From contig NZ_BLIZ01000001.1 in NCBI RefSeq assembly GCF_019972315.1, positions 2,100,513 to 2,164,512 of the forward strand: a stretch of 64,000 nt of DNA. Direction: 5' to 3'. Below are positions 9,303-18,042 of the stretch, one piece after another. The translations under genes were made by a program, and so were the position numbers. Origin of the DNA: Geobacter sp. AOG1. GTDB lineage: Bacteria > Desulfobacterota > Desulfuromonadia > Geobacterales > Geobacteraceae. Under the pieces are notes generated by a model. It had not been told where the DNA came from. It searched no databases and worked only from the letters and a program-made list of their open reading frames with translations. Position 1 is the first letter of the stretch. Each line of letters opens with the position of its first letter.

Positions 9303-10010
9303 GTGGCAAACTGCTCCAACTGTTCGGCACCCCTGCCGCCAAATTCGATCCGCTGCGATTATTGCGGAAGCCGGAATGACATCGACCTCAAAGGGATAAA
9401 CTACTATACGACCCACGAGGTCGATTCCACCCGCGTATGTCCGCGGTGCGCCATCCCGCTGCAGACCATCGACCTGAAACTGGATGGCAGGTTTCTGATC
9501 GAACGGTGCGATGAGTGCCTGGGGCTTTTTTTCGATCCGGGGGAACTGGAAGCGCTCCTGGAGGCTACGGTTGCCAATGTGTTCGCCATTGACCGGAGCC
9601 GGCTGGACACCATCAACACCGCGCTGAGGCCCAATGACTACGGCGTTTCCTACGTCAAGTGCCCGGTCTGTGCCACTATCATGAACCGTATCAATTTCGG
9701 GACAAAGAGCGGCGTTATCGTCGATCGCTGCAAGGAGCACGGCGTCTGGCTCGACGGCGGCGAACTGCGGCATCTGTTCGAATGGATGAAGGCGGGGGGG
9801 AAACTGCTGGATCAGGAACGGCAGGAGCAGCGCAAAAAAAACGAGGCGGAGCAGGAACGGGAGCGGCGCGACAGGCTCGCCCAACCCATCCCCGGCGGGA
9901 ATTATCAGGGTGACGATTCCTCTTTCGACGACTACGGAAGCGTCCTGAGGATGGGAGATCCCGATCTCTTCCACCTCATCAGGAAAGCGATCGATTTTTT
10001 CACCAGATAA
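9303..10010 (+). CDS. TFIIB-type zinc-ribbon protein
   Basis: A 235-residue soluble protein with stacked zinc ribbons. The N-terminal pair is CSNC..CDYC (residues 3-22). The first zf-TFIIB unit is CPRC..CDEC, followed by LGLFFDPGELEALL. The second is CPVC, then a Cys-His zinc ligand pair (RCKEHGVWLDGGELRHLF). Residues 165-195 form a charged helical or coiled segment rich in Gln, Glu and Arg. The start is a GTG at 9303 with CGGAGGT just upstream. It is linked to the SPFH gene. Family membership is clear; no function is established. Confidence 0.85.
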   Translation: MANCSNCSAPLPPNSIRCDYCGSRNDIDLKGINYYTTHEVDSTRVCPRCAIPLQTIDLKLDGRFLIERCDECLGLFFDPGELEALLEATVANVFAIDRSRLDTINTALRPNDYGVSYVKCPVCATIMNRINFGTKSGVIVDRCKEHGVWLDGGELRHLFEWMKAGGKLLDQERQEQRKKNEAEQERERRDRLAQPIPGGNYQGDDSSFDDYGSVLRMGDPDLFHLIRKAIDFFTR

Positions 10011-10052
10011 TTTTTACTTTTTTACCTTTTTACTTTTCACGAGGTTTACAAC

Positions 10053-11435
<1,383 letters not shown>

Positions 11436-11469
11436 TTCTGCACCGGCAAAGGCGTCGTCTCTTCCTTTA

Positions 11470-11485
11470 TTTGCACATCTGCAAA
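11470..11485. promoter_or_regulatory. Inverted repeat TTTGCA-CATC-TGCAAA (site 1)
   Basis: A perfect dyad with flanking A and T that extend it to seven-base arms. It lies 35 bp after the NtrC-family stop codon and 266 bp before the -12 element of the sigma-54 promoter. The form (inverted repeat, N4 spacer) is typical of enhancer-binding-protein sites. Confidence 0.65.
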
Positions 11486-11499
11486 TCATCGCCGTTCCC

Positions 11500-11515
11500 T
11501 TTGCAGTGCTGCAAA
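11500..11515. promoter_or_regulatory. Inverted repeat TTTGCA-GTGC-TGCAAA (site 2)
   Basis: It has the same arms as site 1, and the two site starts are exactly 30 bp apart. That is close to three helical turns and would place two activator dimers on the same face of the DNA. Confidence 0.65.
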
Positions 11516-11634
11516 TCCCACCCCGTCATGATGGTCGATATATCCTAACGGTTTGTAATTACTAACAAAACAAAGCCGATATCGGTTCCTGTCGTACTGT
11601 TGCGGTTTTCCACCGGCCGGAGGAGTGTGCCGAT

Positions 11635-11650
11635 TTTGCATCCCTGCAAA
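11635..11650. promoter_or_regulatory. Inverted repeat TTTGCA-TCCC-TGCAAA (site 3)
   Basis: The third perfect copy; flanking T and A extend the arms to seven bases. It lies about 113 bp upstream of the -12 element of the sigma-54 promoter, a usual distance for an enhancer. Confidence 0.65.
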
Positions 11651-11750
11651 AACGGTCGTGCTCTGTCCTGTTGTCGCTGCCATTCCGTGGGCCATGCAAC
11701 ATGCTTAAATCATTAGAGAATAAAATAAATTAGGGTGGTTTGTGAAACAT

Positions 11751-11765
11751 TGGTATGCAGGTTGC
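11751..11765 (+). promoter_or_regulatory. Sigma-54 promoter (-24/-12)
   Basis: TGGTAT-GCAGG-TTGC matches the TGGCAC-N5-TTGC consensus, with the essential GG and GC exactly 10 bases apart. The predicted start of transcription is near 11777, about 100 bp before the Cys-rich small gene. Three enhancer-like dyads lie upstream. Confidence 0.7.
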
Positions 11766-11802
11766 TCTTACCAAGACAGTTACTCCTTCGTAAATGGGGG
11801 CA

Positions 11803-11868
11803 GCCGGAACCGTTGGGAGGCGGTTCCGGCCAAACCCGGCGAACTTTCAAACGGGCTGGACGACAGCC
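11803..11868 (+). promoter_or_regulatory. Structured 5' leader of the small-protein operon
   Basis: A perfect 10-bp stem (GCCGGAACCG at 11803-11812 with CGGTTCCGGC at 11821-11830, loop TTGGGAGG) is followed by a short CCCG/CGGG stem (11835-11855). Partly alternative to that is GGCTG/CAGCC (11854-11868) with loop GACGA. Two loops expose GGA. This could be an mRNA control element such as a CsrA/RsmA target or an undescribed riboswitch; it does not match a riboswitch class I can name. Confidence 0.45.
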
Positions 11869-11879
11869 ATGAGGTAGGT

Positions 11880-12071
11880 ATGAAGGCAGCGATAGTGTGC
11901 CCCTTCTATGGCAAGAGCGATGATTACTGCGATGTTGGCTGTGGATACATATCACCTTACGATGTGAACATGATTATCAGGTACTGCAGTTGCCGCCACA
12001 AGGAATGCCTCAAATACCAGGAACTGGCCGACCGGTTCCCCTCCGAGGCTTTGGATCTGATCAAGTGTTAA
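11880..12071 (+). CDS. Cys-rich small protein, first gene of the sigma-54 operon
   Basis: A 63-residue soluble protein with nine cysteines (CPFYG, YCDVGCGYIS, YCSCRHKECLKY and a C-terminal Cys). The clustered C-x-C and C-x3-C spacings suggest metal or Fe-S binding, or redox sensing, but no named domain was recognised. The start at 11880 is chosen over the in-frame ATG at 11742, because that upstream ATG precedes the sigma-54 promoter and GAGGTAGGT sits directly before 11880. It heads a run of small genes ending in a multipass membrane protein. Confidence 0.7.
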   Translation: MKAAIVCPFYGKSDDYCDVGCGYISPYDVNMIIRYCSCRHKECLKYQELADRFPSEALDLIKC

Positions 12072-12083
12072 CAGGGAGGCTTT

Positions 12084-12206
12084 ATGCTGTACAACATTAC
12101 TCTGCATCTTAACGTGGTCCTCGTGACGTTCGCCTTGACGGCAGCAACGGCTTTCGTACTTATTTCCATCGCAAAGGAGAAGAGAGATGAGCGAAAAAGA
12201 GCTTGA
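12084..12206 (+). CDS. Predicted 40-residue single-pass membrane peptide
   Basis: ATG at 12084 follows an AGGGAGG ribosome site by a few bases. The peptide is almost one hydrophobic helix (about residues 7-30: LHLNVVLVTFALTAATAFVL) ending in a basic and acidic tail (KEKRDERKRA). Its last 20 bases overlap the start of the next gene, which suggests translational coupling. No homologue was recognised. The position inside a compact operon, the good ribosome site and the coupling support a real gene. Confidence 0.6.
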   Translation: MLYNITLHLNVVLVTFALTAATAFVLISIAKEKRDERKRA

Positions 12207-12438
12207 ACTGCTTGAACGGATAGAGGAGCTGGAACGGCACACTTGGCGTAACAGTGCCATCCTGCGTGCCGTGGCGATGGTGGCATTCACCGCAATGATC
12301 GGCATCATCGTGGCTTCCGGCGTGGTCGGCGGCGGGCGTGGCAGTCACTGGTCGGGCCCGGCCTGGAACACCATGTGGCTCTACGGCCTGTTTGCGGCGA
12401 ATGCGGTGTCTATGTTCTGGACCACCCACAAGAACTAA
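12187..12438 (+). CDS. Small membrane protein with N-terminal coiled coil
   Basis: An 83-residue protein. Residues 1-20 form a Glu/Leu-rich amphipathic helix (EKELELLERIEELERH). A transmembrane helix spans about 25-46, then a Gly-rich turn (GGGRGSHWSGP), and a second hydrophobic stretch spans about 60-78. The ribosome site GGAGAAGAGAG overlaps the preceding 40-codon gene. It probably interacts with its two membrane-protein neighbours. No family was recognised. Confidence 0.72.
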   Translation: MSEKELELLERIEELERHTWRNSAILRAVAMVAFTAMIGIIVASGVVGGGRGSHWSGPAWNTMWLYGLFAANAVSMFWTTHKN

Positions 12439-12440
12439 AC

Positions 12441-12474
12441 GGTAACGCCGCTTTTCCGCTCTGGCGGCGTTACC
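12441..12474 (+). terminator. Perfect 11-bp hairpin after the small-protein genes
   Basis: GGTAACGCCGC (12441-12451) pairs with GCGGCGTTACC (12464-12474) around a 12-base loop. No T-run follows, so it may attenuate or stabilise mRNA between the small genes and the 349-residue gene instead of terminating fully. Confidence 0.5.
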
Positions 12475-12477
12475 CTT

Positions 12478-12560
12478 CGGAATCCCTTGTGCGGCGTACT
12501 TCCAGTACGCCTCCGCACGATTTCTTGGGTGCCTTGCCAGAACGAAAAATCGACGTTCCT
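12478..12560. repeat. Intergenic element with GTAC core, family B copy
   Basis: The central dyad GGCGTACTTCCAGTACGCC lies at 12493-12511, followed by CTCCGCA and GCCTTGCC. The core and the GCCTTGC flank are shared with 43338-43457. Related GTAC cores are at 14402-14528, 17642-17765 and 60853-60930. Confidence 0.55.
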
Positions 12561-12592
12561 GCTGATGTCAGACAATAACGGAGGATACTCCT

Positions 12593-13642
12593 ATGCCAAT
12601 GAAAATTTCCAACGCGATCCTGTTGCTTGTGGTGGTTACGCTCTGTGCCACCTTCTCCATGCGGATATTCCAGGGGTTGGACGAGATGATGGGGGACCAG
12701 TACTGGGTTGTTGACACCACCCAGGGGGATCACGGCTGGTACGCCATGGGGATCCTTCCCCACGTCAAGAAGATGCCCAAGGATGTGGTCAAGGCTGCCA
12801 ATTTGGACCCGGCCAGCAAGGAGAAATACGTTATCTATTCCCAGGCGGGTGATTTTGCCGGCGACTCCGTGTACGGCATCTGCTTCGGCATTCCGCTCAT
12901 CATGTATCTGATCTGGTTCGCCTTTATTCTTGGCTTCCCTGACCGGGTCGATCCCTATCTGCTCCCCCGGCGCATCTTCACCATAGCGGTCATCATGACC
13001 TGCTCCATCATCGTCAACCTCTTTCTAATGCGGATTGCCGCCGACTTCGCCCGCGACCCGATGGCCCGCATCGCCAACGTGGCCGGCAATCATGCCTCGC
13101 TCCTCTTCCACAATGCCGGCATCTGGTTCGCTATCCTCTTCTCCGCCCTTGGGACCCATTCCCACTCGGCACAGGAGAGCGCTGCACCCGACAGCCGCAA
13201 ATGGCAGACCCAGGCCAACGAAAAGTTTTCCTGGATGTTCACCCTGCTGGGTGCCGTGACCGTTCTCGAACTGGTGCTCGTGAAGAGCAAGCTGGCCCTT
13301 CCCGACGCCGCCGTCGATTACTCGGTCTGGATCATCTGGGTCGTCATCTTCATGCGGATGTTCGGTTTCTCCCCCAAATACTGGGTGAAGCGGGGGCGCG
13401 GCATTGCCATCATGGTGGTCGGCACCCTTCTCACGTTGCCAATATTCTATCTCCTGGAGCGTGCCACCGGCACCCTCGGTGCGGGATTTGCCTCCCCGAT
13501 CCTGGCCAAGGCTCTTGGGCCCGAGAATCAGAATATCGGCCTGTCGCTCATGGTCTCCATCTACCTGGTCTTCTGGATGGAATTTGCCGCGGCGATACGG
13601 ATGAACGGTCCCACCAAAGCCTCGGCGATCGAGAAGCACTAA
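12593..13642 (+). CDS. Multipass membrane protein of unknown function
   Basis: A 349-residue integral membrane protein with about eight hydrophobic helices. Helix 1 is at 5-25. It is followed by an extracytoplasmic loop of about 70 residues with conserved-looking aromatic and charged residues (DQYWVVDTTQGDHGWYAMGILPHV). The remaining helices lie between about 100 and 335. His residues occur inside or near helices (GNHASLLFHNAG, GTHSHS), but no cytochrome, transporter or protease motif is convincing. The ribosome site GGAGGAT precedes 12593. It is the last and largest gene behind the sigma-54 promoter and is followed by a strong terminator. Confidence 0.8.
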   Translation: MPMKISNAILLLVVVTLCATFSMRIFQGLDEMMGDQYWVVDTTQGDHGWYAMGILPHVKKMPKDVVKAANLDPASKEKYVIYSQAGDFAGDSVYGICFGIPLIMYLIWFAFILGFPDRVDPYLLPRRIFTIAVIMTCSIIVNLFLMRIAADFARDPMARIANVAGNHASLLFHNAGIWFAILFSALGTHSHSAQESAAPDSRKWQTQANEKFSWMFTLLGAVTVLELVLVKSKLALPDAAVDYSVWIIWVVIFMRMFGFSPKYWVKRGRGIAIMVVGTLLTLPIFYLLERATGTLGAGFASPILAKALGPENQNIGLSLMVSIYLVFWMEFAAAIRMNGPTKASAIEKH

Positions 13643-13684
13643 GCAGTAGCAGGCAACCGAACGGACGGCACAGAGGCCGTCGGA

Positions 13685-13711
13685 AAGGGACCGGAAACGG
13701 TCCCTTTTTTT
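13685..13711 (+). terminator. Rho-independent terminator of the sigma-54 operon
   Basis: AAGGGACCG-gaaa-CGGTCCCTT followed by seven T residues, 43 bp after the 349-residue membrane protein gene. Confidence 0.9.
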
Positions 13712-13814
13712 ATGCCGGTCATGTAGCCTATGCGGTGCATCCTTGATTTTCACCCCGTCATACCCTAGACTGGATAGTGACGGATAGACCCTATTCCATG
13801 GCGGGAGAGGCCTT

Positions 13815-14396
13815 ATGCGAAGAATCTGTGTGTTTTGCGGCTCCAGTCGGGGAGCCTCCCCCGAGTATGCCCGTGCGGCGCGGGAAATGGGGTGCCTCCT
13901 GGTTGCCATGGGTTTGGGACTGGTCTACGGCGGAGCAAGCGGCGGATTGATGGGAGTCGTTGCGGACGCTGTTCTTGGGGAAGGAGGGGAGGTCCACGGC
14001 GTATTGCCGAGGGTGCTGGAGACCAAGGAGACCCCCCATCCGGGTTTGACTACCCTTCACCGCGTTGGTTCCATGCACGAGCGCAAGGCGCTCATGGCCG
14101 ATCTGTCCGACGGATTCATTGCCCTTCCCGGCGGGCTCGGCACCCTTGAGGAGTTCTTCGAGGTCCTTACCTGGGCGCAGCTCGGCATGCATGCCAAGCC
14201 GTGCGGACTGCTCAATGTTGGCGGCTATTATGACCGGCTCGTGGCGTTTCTCGACCATGCCCATGCGGAGCAGTTTGTCAGGGAGCGTCACCGTGCTGGC
14301 TTGCTTGTGGCGGCAACCCCGTCAGAACTGCTGGCCAAGTTCGCCGGATTCGCCGCACCGGAGGTGGAAAAGGTGCTGGATGTCAGGAGTATCTGA
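13815..14396 (+). CDS. LOG-family (TIGR00730) nucleoside-monophosphate phosphoribohydrolase
   Basis: A 193-residue Rossmann-fold protein of the LONELY GUY or 'lysine decarboxylase-like' family. Characterised members release free bases such as cytokinins from nucleoside 5'-monophosphates. The signature PGGLGTLEE lies near residues 108-116, and the N-terminal VFCGSS and YGGASGGLMG motifs are present. No decarboxylase activity should be assumed. It stands alone, bounded by a terminator upstream and a family B repeat downstream. Confidence 0.9.
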   Translation: MRRICVFCGSSRGASPEYARAAREMGCLLVAMGLGLVYGGASGGLMGVVADAVLGEGGEVHGVLPRVLETKETPHPGLTTLHRVGSMHERKALMADLSDGFIALPGGLGTLEEFFEVLTWAQLGMHAKPCGLLNVGGYYDRLVAFLDHAHAEQFVRERHRAGLLVAATPSELLAKFAGFAAPEVEKVLDVRSI

Positions 14397-14401
14397 GTTG
14401 T

Positions 14402-14528
14402 TATACCAATTTCAGATCAAGGATGAAATCAAGGCGGCGAGGATTGAGGCGACGCAGGCGTACAGACAGTACGTTGAGGAGCCGAAGACGAGCCAACGCA
14501 GATAGCGCCTTGATGTGGAATTGGTATT
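14402..14528. repeat. Palindrome-ended intergenic element, family B copy
   Basis: The ends are ATACCAATT (14403-14411) and AATTGGTAT (14519-14527). The interior carries GGCGGCGAGGA, AGGCGTACAGACAGTACG and TTGAGGAGCC. The reverse complement of 17642-17765 shares the ends' layout and the interior, so both belong to one family. Confidence 0.75.
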
Positions 14529-14554
14529 ATTCGCGAACGGACAAGGAGATGTAA

Positions 14555-15505
14555 ATGGATAAGGTAGCACTTGGCTCAACCGGACTAACAATCAACCCGC
14601 TGGTCTACGGTACCCTCCCCCTCGGCCCGCTGCAGGCCGGTCTTAGCCCTGAAGAGGGGGGACTCCTGATTCGCCACGCCCTTGAGCGGGGGGTGACCAT
14701 GATCGACACGGCCGAGCTGTACGAGACCTACTCCCACGTACGTGCCGGGCTGGAAGGGTTCCGGGGGGACGTCGTCGTGGTCACCAAAACCCACGCGGCC
14801 GATGCCCCGACCGCCCGTGCCCATGTGGAGCGGGCTCTCCGGGAATTGGGGCGTGAGCGGCTCGATATCGTCCACCTTCACGGGGCAAGGATTGCGGATC
14901 CTTTCACGGAACGGGCCGATGTCCTGGCGGAACTTCTGCGCATGAAGGGAGAAGGGAAGATCGGCCATGTCGGCATCTCCTCCCACTACATTGCGGCCTT
15001 CCGTAAAGCGGTGGCTCATCCGGAGATCGAGGTGGTCCACCCTCTCATCAATCGTACGGGAATGGGTATCCTCGACGGCAGTGCGGCGGAAATGGGGGCG
15101 GCCATCTCGGCGTGTGCAGGGGCCGGCAAGGGTGTCTATGCAATGAAGGCCCTGGCGGGGGGGAACCTGATCAGCGAGGCGCGCGACAGCATCCGTTACG
15201 TGCTGGGGCTGGAAGGGATTCACGGGGTGGCGATCGGCATGCTCTCCACTGCGGAGATCGATGCCAACCTGGAGCTGTTCCGGGACGGTACGGCCGACGA
15301 GGCGGTCTGGCAGAAGCTGGAAAGTCGACGGCGCAGGCTGCGGATCATGGAGAAGTTCTGCAAAGGGTGCGGGTTCTGCGTCGAAGCCTGTGCCAGCAAC
15401 GCCCTCAGCGTGGTGGACGGGGTTGCCAGGGTTGACGAGGAAGCCTGCATCCTCTGTGGTTACTGCGGGGCTGCCTGTCCGGAGTTCATGATTCGGGTGG
15501 TGTGA
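14555..15505 (+). CDS. Aldo/keto reductase with C-terminal ferredoxin domain
   Basis: A 316-residue fusion. The aldo/keto reductase barrel has the catalytic-type Asp and Tyr in MIDTAELYETY (about 49-59), with HLHGAR further on. The last 55 residues hold two four-cysteine clusters (CKGCGFCVEAC and CILCGYCGAAC) typical of a 2[4Fe-4S] ferredoxin. Such fusions are common in strict anaerobes and imply electron transfer through clusters instead of, or besides, NAD(P)H. It ends 20 bp inside the convergent gene at 15486. The substrate is unknown. Confidence 0.9.
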   Translation: MDKVALGSTGLTINPLVYGTLPLGPLQAGLSPEEGGLLIRHALERGVTMIDTAELYETYSHVRAGLEGFRGDVVVVTKTHAADAPTARAHVERALRELGRERLDIVHLHGARIADPFTERADVLAELLRMKGEGKIGHVGISSHYIAAFRKAVAHPEIEVVHPLINRTGMGILDGSAAEMGAAISACAGAGKGVYAMKALAGGNLISEARDSIRYVLGLEGIHGVAIGMLSTAEIDANLELFRDGTADEAVWQKLESRRRRLRIMEKFCKGCGFCVEACASNALSVVDGVARVDEEACILCGYCGAACPEFMIRVV

Positions 15506-16136
15506 CGACCTTTTCCAGTTCCCCTTCCAGGTAACCGATGAGTCCCGCGAGCTGCTCCCCGTACCCTCCCGGCAGGTTGGCTACCCCGCGCAACGACGTA
15601 TCGAGGCGGTGGGCGGCCGCCAGGCTTGCCTTGAGCGGTGTTGCCGGGTCCACCGGGACTCCCGTCCGGCCGGTCGTCACCTCCTTGAAGCGTTTCAGTA
15701 CGGTCGGGTGGCTTCGTTCCTCTTCCACCGCGCTTTTCCGCAACGTGGCGTATTCCTCGTCGGAAAATCCCTTTTCCTCGCGTGCCTGACGCAGGAGATC
15801 GACGGTCCGGAAATCGGGGAGCGGGCGTGGTTCATCCCGGCGGGCCAAGAGTGCCGGCTCATGCCGTTCCATGAAACGGTAGGCCAGGGTCAGCTTCTCT
15901 GCGGTCTGTTTTCTGATCCGGATTTCCTGTACGCAGTACTCCTCGAAGCTCTGGTAGCCCCATTCCCGGTACATGGTGCTGCCGCTCACCCTGAGCAGCT
16001 TGTCCCCCAGTTCCACCCACGAGGACTTGAACCGCTTTGCCGTGTCGAGGACCTGATAGCGTTCCGACGCCGGATCAAGTTCTTCCATGATTTTTTCGAT
16101 ATGGCGCTCGCCGCTGGAATGGGGGGTCGTCTCCAT
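15486..16136 (-). CDS. Conserved hypothetical protein, helical
   Basis: A 216-residue protein with no membrane segment or signal. It is charged and mostly helical (HIEKIMEELDPASERYQVLDTAKRF..., then REWGYQSFEEYC, then RTVDLLRQAREEKGFSDEEYATLR). The segment SMYREWGYQSFEEYCVQEI resembles short helical units seen in some DNA- or replication-associated proteins, but I cannot name a family. The start at 16136 has AGGAG eight bases upstream; the earlier in-frame ATG at 16184 lacks one. It overlaps the aldo/keto reductase gene by 20 bp, tail to tail. Confidence 0.7.
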   Translation of the reverse strand: METTPHSSGERHIEKIMEELDPASERYQVLDTAKRFKSSWVELGDKLLRVSGSTMYREWGYQSFEEYCVQEIRIRKQTAEKLTLAYRFMERHEPALLARRDEPRPLPDFRTVDLLRQAREEKGFSDEEYATLRKSAVEEERSHPTVLKRFKEVTTGRTGVPVDPATPLKASLAAAHRLDTSLRGVANLPGGYGEQLAGLIGYLEGELEKVVTPPES

Positions 16137-16325
16137 GAAGTGTGCTCCTGTCCGTGTGGTTAATGTGCTACGGTTTAATAGCATGTTTCCGTCAGGATGG
16201 GAACGTCTGTCCTGTGTTTTTACCTTGGAGCCGGGAGCCTGTTGGGGTAGAATCGTGCGCGTCAGGCAGGTGCAACTGTCCTGCGTTCGCTCCGGGAGCG
16301 CCTTCGGTGTTCAAGCTGTTGTTCA

Positions 16326-16395
16326 ATTCAAACCCTGCTGTAGGGGCACCCCTAGCGGTGCCCGAGTGGGCGGACGCAAGGCCCGCCCCTACGAT
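16326..16395. repeat. GC-rich intergenic repeat, family D copy 2
   Basis: It matches 9216-9284 closely: CAAACCCTGCTGTAGGGGC at the start, GGCGGACGCAAGGCCCGCCC near the end, then CTACGAT. It lies 41 bp before the methyltransferase gene. Confidence 0.7.
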
Positions 16396-16436
16396 GAGAA
16401 TATTTCCCCCCTCGTATTATAGGTGCGGAGGACTTC

Positions 16437-17642
16437 ATGACAGAACGGATACGGTGCACCGTCGGACCGGAATCGGTGCGGATGCTGGAATTGGGGCATC
16501 CGTGGCTCATTGCCGATGTCTGGACGAAAAAGTGGCCGAAGGGGCGGGCCGGTGCCCTGGTGGAATTGGTGGATGACAGGGGACGCCTGCTGGCCACGGC
16601 TCTCCTCGACCCCGGCGAGCGGGTGGTTGCCCGGGTGCTTGAGTTCGGCACCATGGAGCTGGACCGGGGGTGGCTGAACCGGCGTCTCGAGCAGGCACTG
16701 CGACTGCGTCGGGACCATTTGGAGCTGACCGGTACCACCGCATACCGGCTGGTCAACGGTGAGGGTGACGGGCTTCCCGGCCTGACGGTGGACCGCTATG
16801 GTGATTACCTGATGGTACAGCTCTACGGCGAAGGGTGGCGTCCCCATCTGCCGTTGATCGTACAGTGCCTCCAGCAGCAGCTCTCCCCCGTCGGTATCTA
16901 TGAAAAGACCCGACCCCGGAATACCCGGGAACTGGAGGCACAGAGTGATTCCAAGGATTACGGTCGTCTTCTCGCCGGTCATCTGGCTCCTCCTCGCCTT
17001 GCGGTGCAGGAGAACGGTCTCACCTTCCTGGTGAGTCTGGAGCAGGGGCTGAATACCGGCCTGTTCCTCGATCAGCGCGAGAACCGGCGCGATCTGATGC
17101 ACCGGGCCACGGGGAAGCGGGTGCTCAACCTGTTCGCCTATACCGCCGCCTTTTCCGTGGCGGCGGCCGCCGCCGGAGCGACGCTGGTGACGAGCGTGGA
17201 CGCCTCTCCCGGCTATACGGCGTGGGGGAGGGAGAATTTCGGCGCCAACCGCCTCAATCCGAAACGGCACGAGTTCATCGTCGGCGACTGTTTTCGGGTG
17301 CTCGAAGAGCTTGCCGCGGCGGGGAAAACCTTCGACATCATCCTGATGGATCCTCCCTCCTTTTCCACCACCGCCAAGAGCCGCTTCACCACCCGGGGGG
17401 GGACATCGGACCTGGTGGCCGCCGCCCTGCCGCTCCTGACAGTGGGGGGGCTTCTCATCACCTCCTCCAACCACCAGAAGGTGGAGGTCTCCGACTACCT
17501 CAAGGAGCTGCGGCGCGGCGCTCTCAAGGGAGGAGCTGAGTTACGGGTCATCGCCTGTGTCGGCCAGCCGGGTGATTTCCCCTACCCGGTGACATTTCCC
17601 GAGGGGCGCTATCTCAAGTACATTATCAGTGTGAAGGGGTGA
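16437..17642 (+). CDS. Class I rRNA large-subunit methyltransferase, RlmI type
   Basis: A 401-residue protein with an N-terminal PUA-like domain (about 1-80, RCTVGPESVRMLELGHPWL) and a C-terminal SAM-dependent methyltransferase. The SAM-binding loop is VLNLFAYTAAFSVAAAAAGA near 224-243. The catalytic-type motif ILMDPPSFS near 301-309 is characteristic of the RlmI/RlmK family, which makes 5-methylcytosine in 23S rRNA. The length fits RlmI. It is monocistronic and flanked on both sides by intergenic repeats. Confidence 0.88.
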   Translation: MTERIRCTVGPESVRMLELGHPWLIADVWTKKWPKGRAGALVELVDDRGRLLATALLDPGERVVARVLEFGTMELDRGWLNRRLEQALRLRRDHLELTGTTAYRLVNGEGDGLPGLTVDRYGDYLMVQLYGEGWRPHLPLIVQCLQQQLSPVGIYEKTRPRNTRELEAQSDSKDYGRLLAGHLAPPRLAVQENGLTFLVSLEQGLNTGLFLDQRENRRDLMHRATGKRVLNLFAYTAAFSVAAAAAGATLVTSVDASPGYTAWGRENFGANRLNPKRHEFIVGDCFRVLEELAAAGKTFDIILMDPPSFSTTAKSRFTTRGGTSDLVAAALPLLTVGGLLITSSNHQKVEVSDYLKELRRGALKGGAELRVIACVGQPGDFPYPVTFPEGRYLKYIISVKG

Positions 17643-17765
17643 TACCGAGTCGCAATCAAACGATTACGTTGTTGGCTTCGTCAGGGACTCCTCAACGTAC
17701 TTTCATGTGCGCCTACGTCGTCCCTTCCTCGCCGCCTAGTACTCATTTTGATTGCAACTCGTTAT
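17642..17765. repeat. Palindrome-ended intergenic element, family B, inverted relative to 14402
   Basis: The outer arms ATACCGAGTCGCAATCAAA and TTTTGATTGCAACTCGTTAT pair. On the opposite strand the interior (GGCGGCGAGGAAGGGACG, AAGTACGTTGAGGAGTCC) matches the element at 14402-14528. Confidence 0.75.
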
Positions 17766-17778
17766 AAAGGAGGGCGGG

Positions 17779-17985
17779 ATGACGGAACAGAGGATCACCG
17801 ATCTGGAAATCCACCTGATGCACCAGGAGGATACCATCCAGCAGCTGAACGAGGTGGTTTACCAGCAGCAACAGCAGTTGGACCGGCTGTCGGCGGAAGT
17901 TGAGTTGCTCAAACAACAGCTCCAGTGCATGGCACCGTCCACCGTGCGGGAGCCGGCTGACGAGGAACCGCCGCCACATTATTGA
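17779..17985 (+). CDS. slyX: SlyX family protein
   Basis: A 68-residue coiled-coil protein (ITDLEIHLMHQEDTIQQLN, then Q-rich heptads to about residue 45). Length and N-terminal pattern match SlyX, a small protein of unknown biochemical role first seen beside slyD. AAAGGAGG lies six bases before the ATG at 17779; longer in-frame starts lie in the repeat. It ends in a PPHY tail, as in other family members. Confidence 0.85.
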   Translation: MTEQRITDLEIHLMHQEDTIQQLNEVVYQQQQQLDRLSAEVELLKQQLQCMAPSTVREPADEEPPPHY

Positions 17986-17990
17986 TAGGC

Positions 17991-18042
17991 GGCAATAGGC
18001 TGGGAGGACTGGTTTTCCCCCACGCCCCTTGCCTATTGCCTT
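17991..18042. terminator. Likely terminator between slyX and the DUF2721 gene
   Basis: GGCAATAGG (17991-17999) pairs with CCTATTGCC, followed by six T residues ending at 18042. The loop is long (about 29 bases), so efficiency is uncertain. It overlaps the end of the convergent gene. Confidence 0.55.

Noticed and set aside
11689-11706. TGGGCCATGCAACATGC as a second sigma-54 promoter
   Set aside because: The GG and GC are 11 bases apart instead of 10, and a correctly spaced promoter exists at 11751.
11854-11868. GGCTG-GACGA-CAGCC hairpin resembling a guanidine-II (mini-ykkC) stem-loop
   Set aside because: That class needs two stem-loops with four-base ACGR loops closed by a G-C pair; here only one is present and its loop has five bases.
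13815-14396. Annotation as lysine decarboxylase
   Set aside because: The PGGLGTLEE protein family carries that name historically, but characterised members are nucleotide phosphoribohydrolases.
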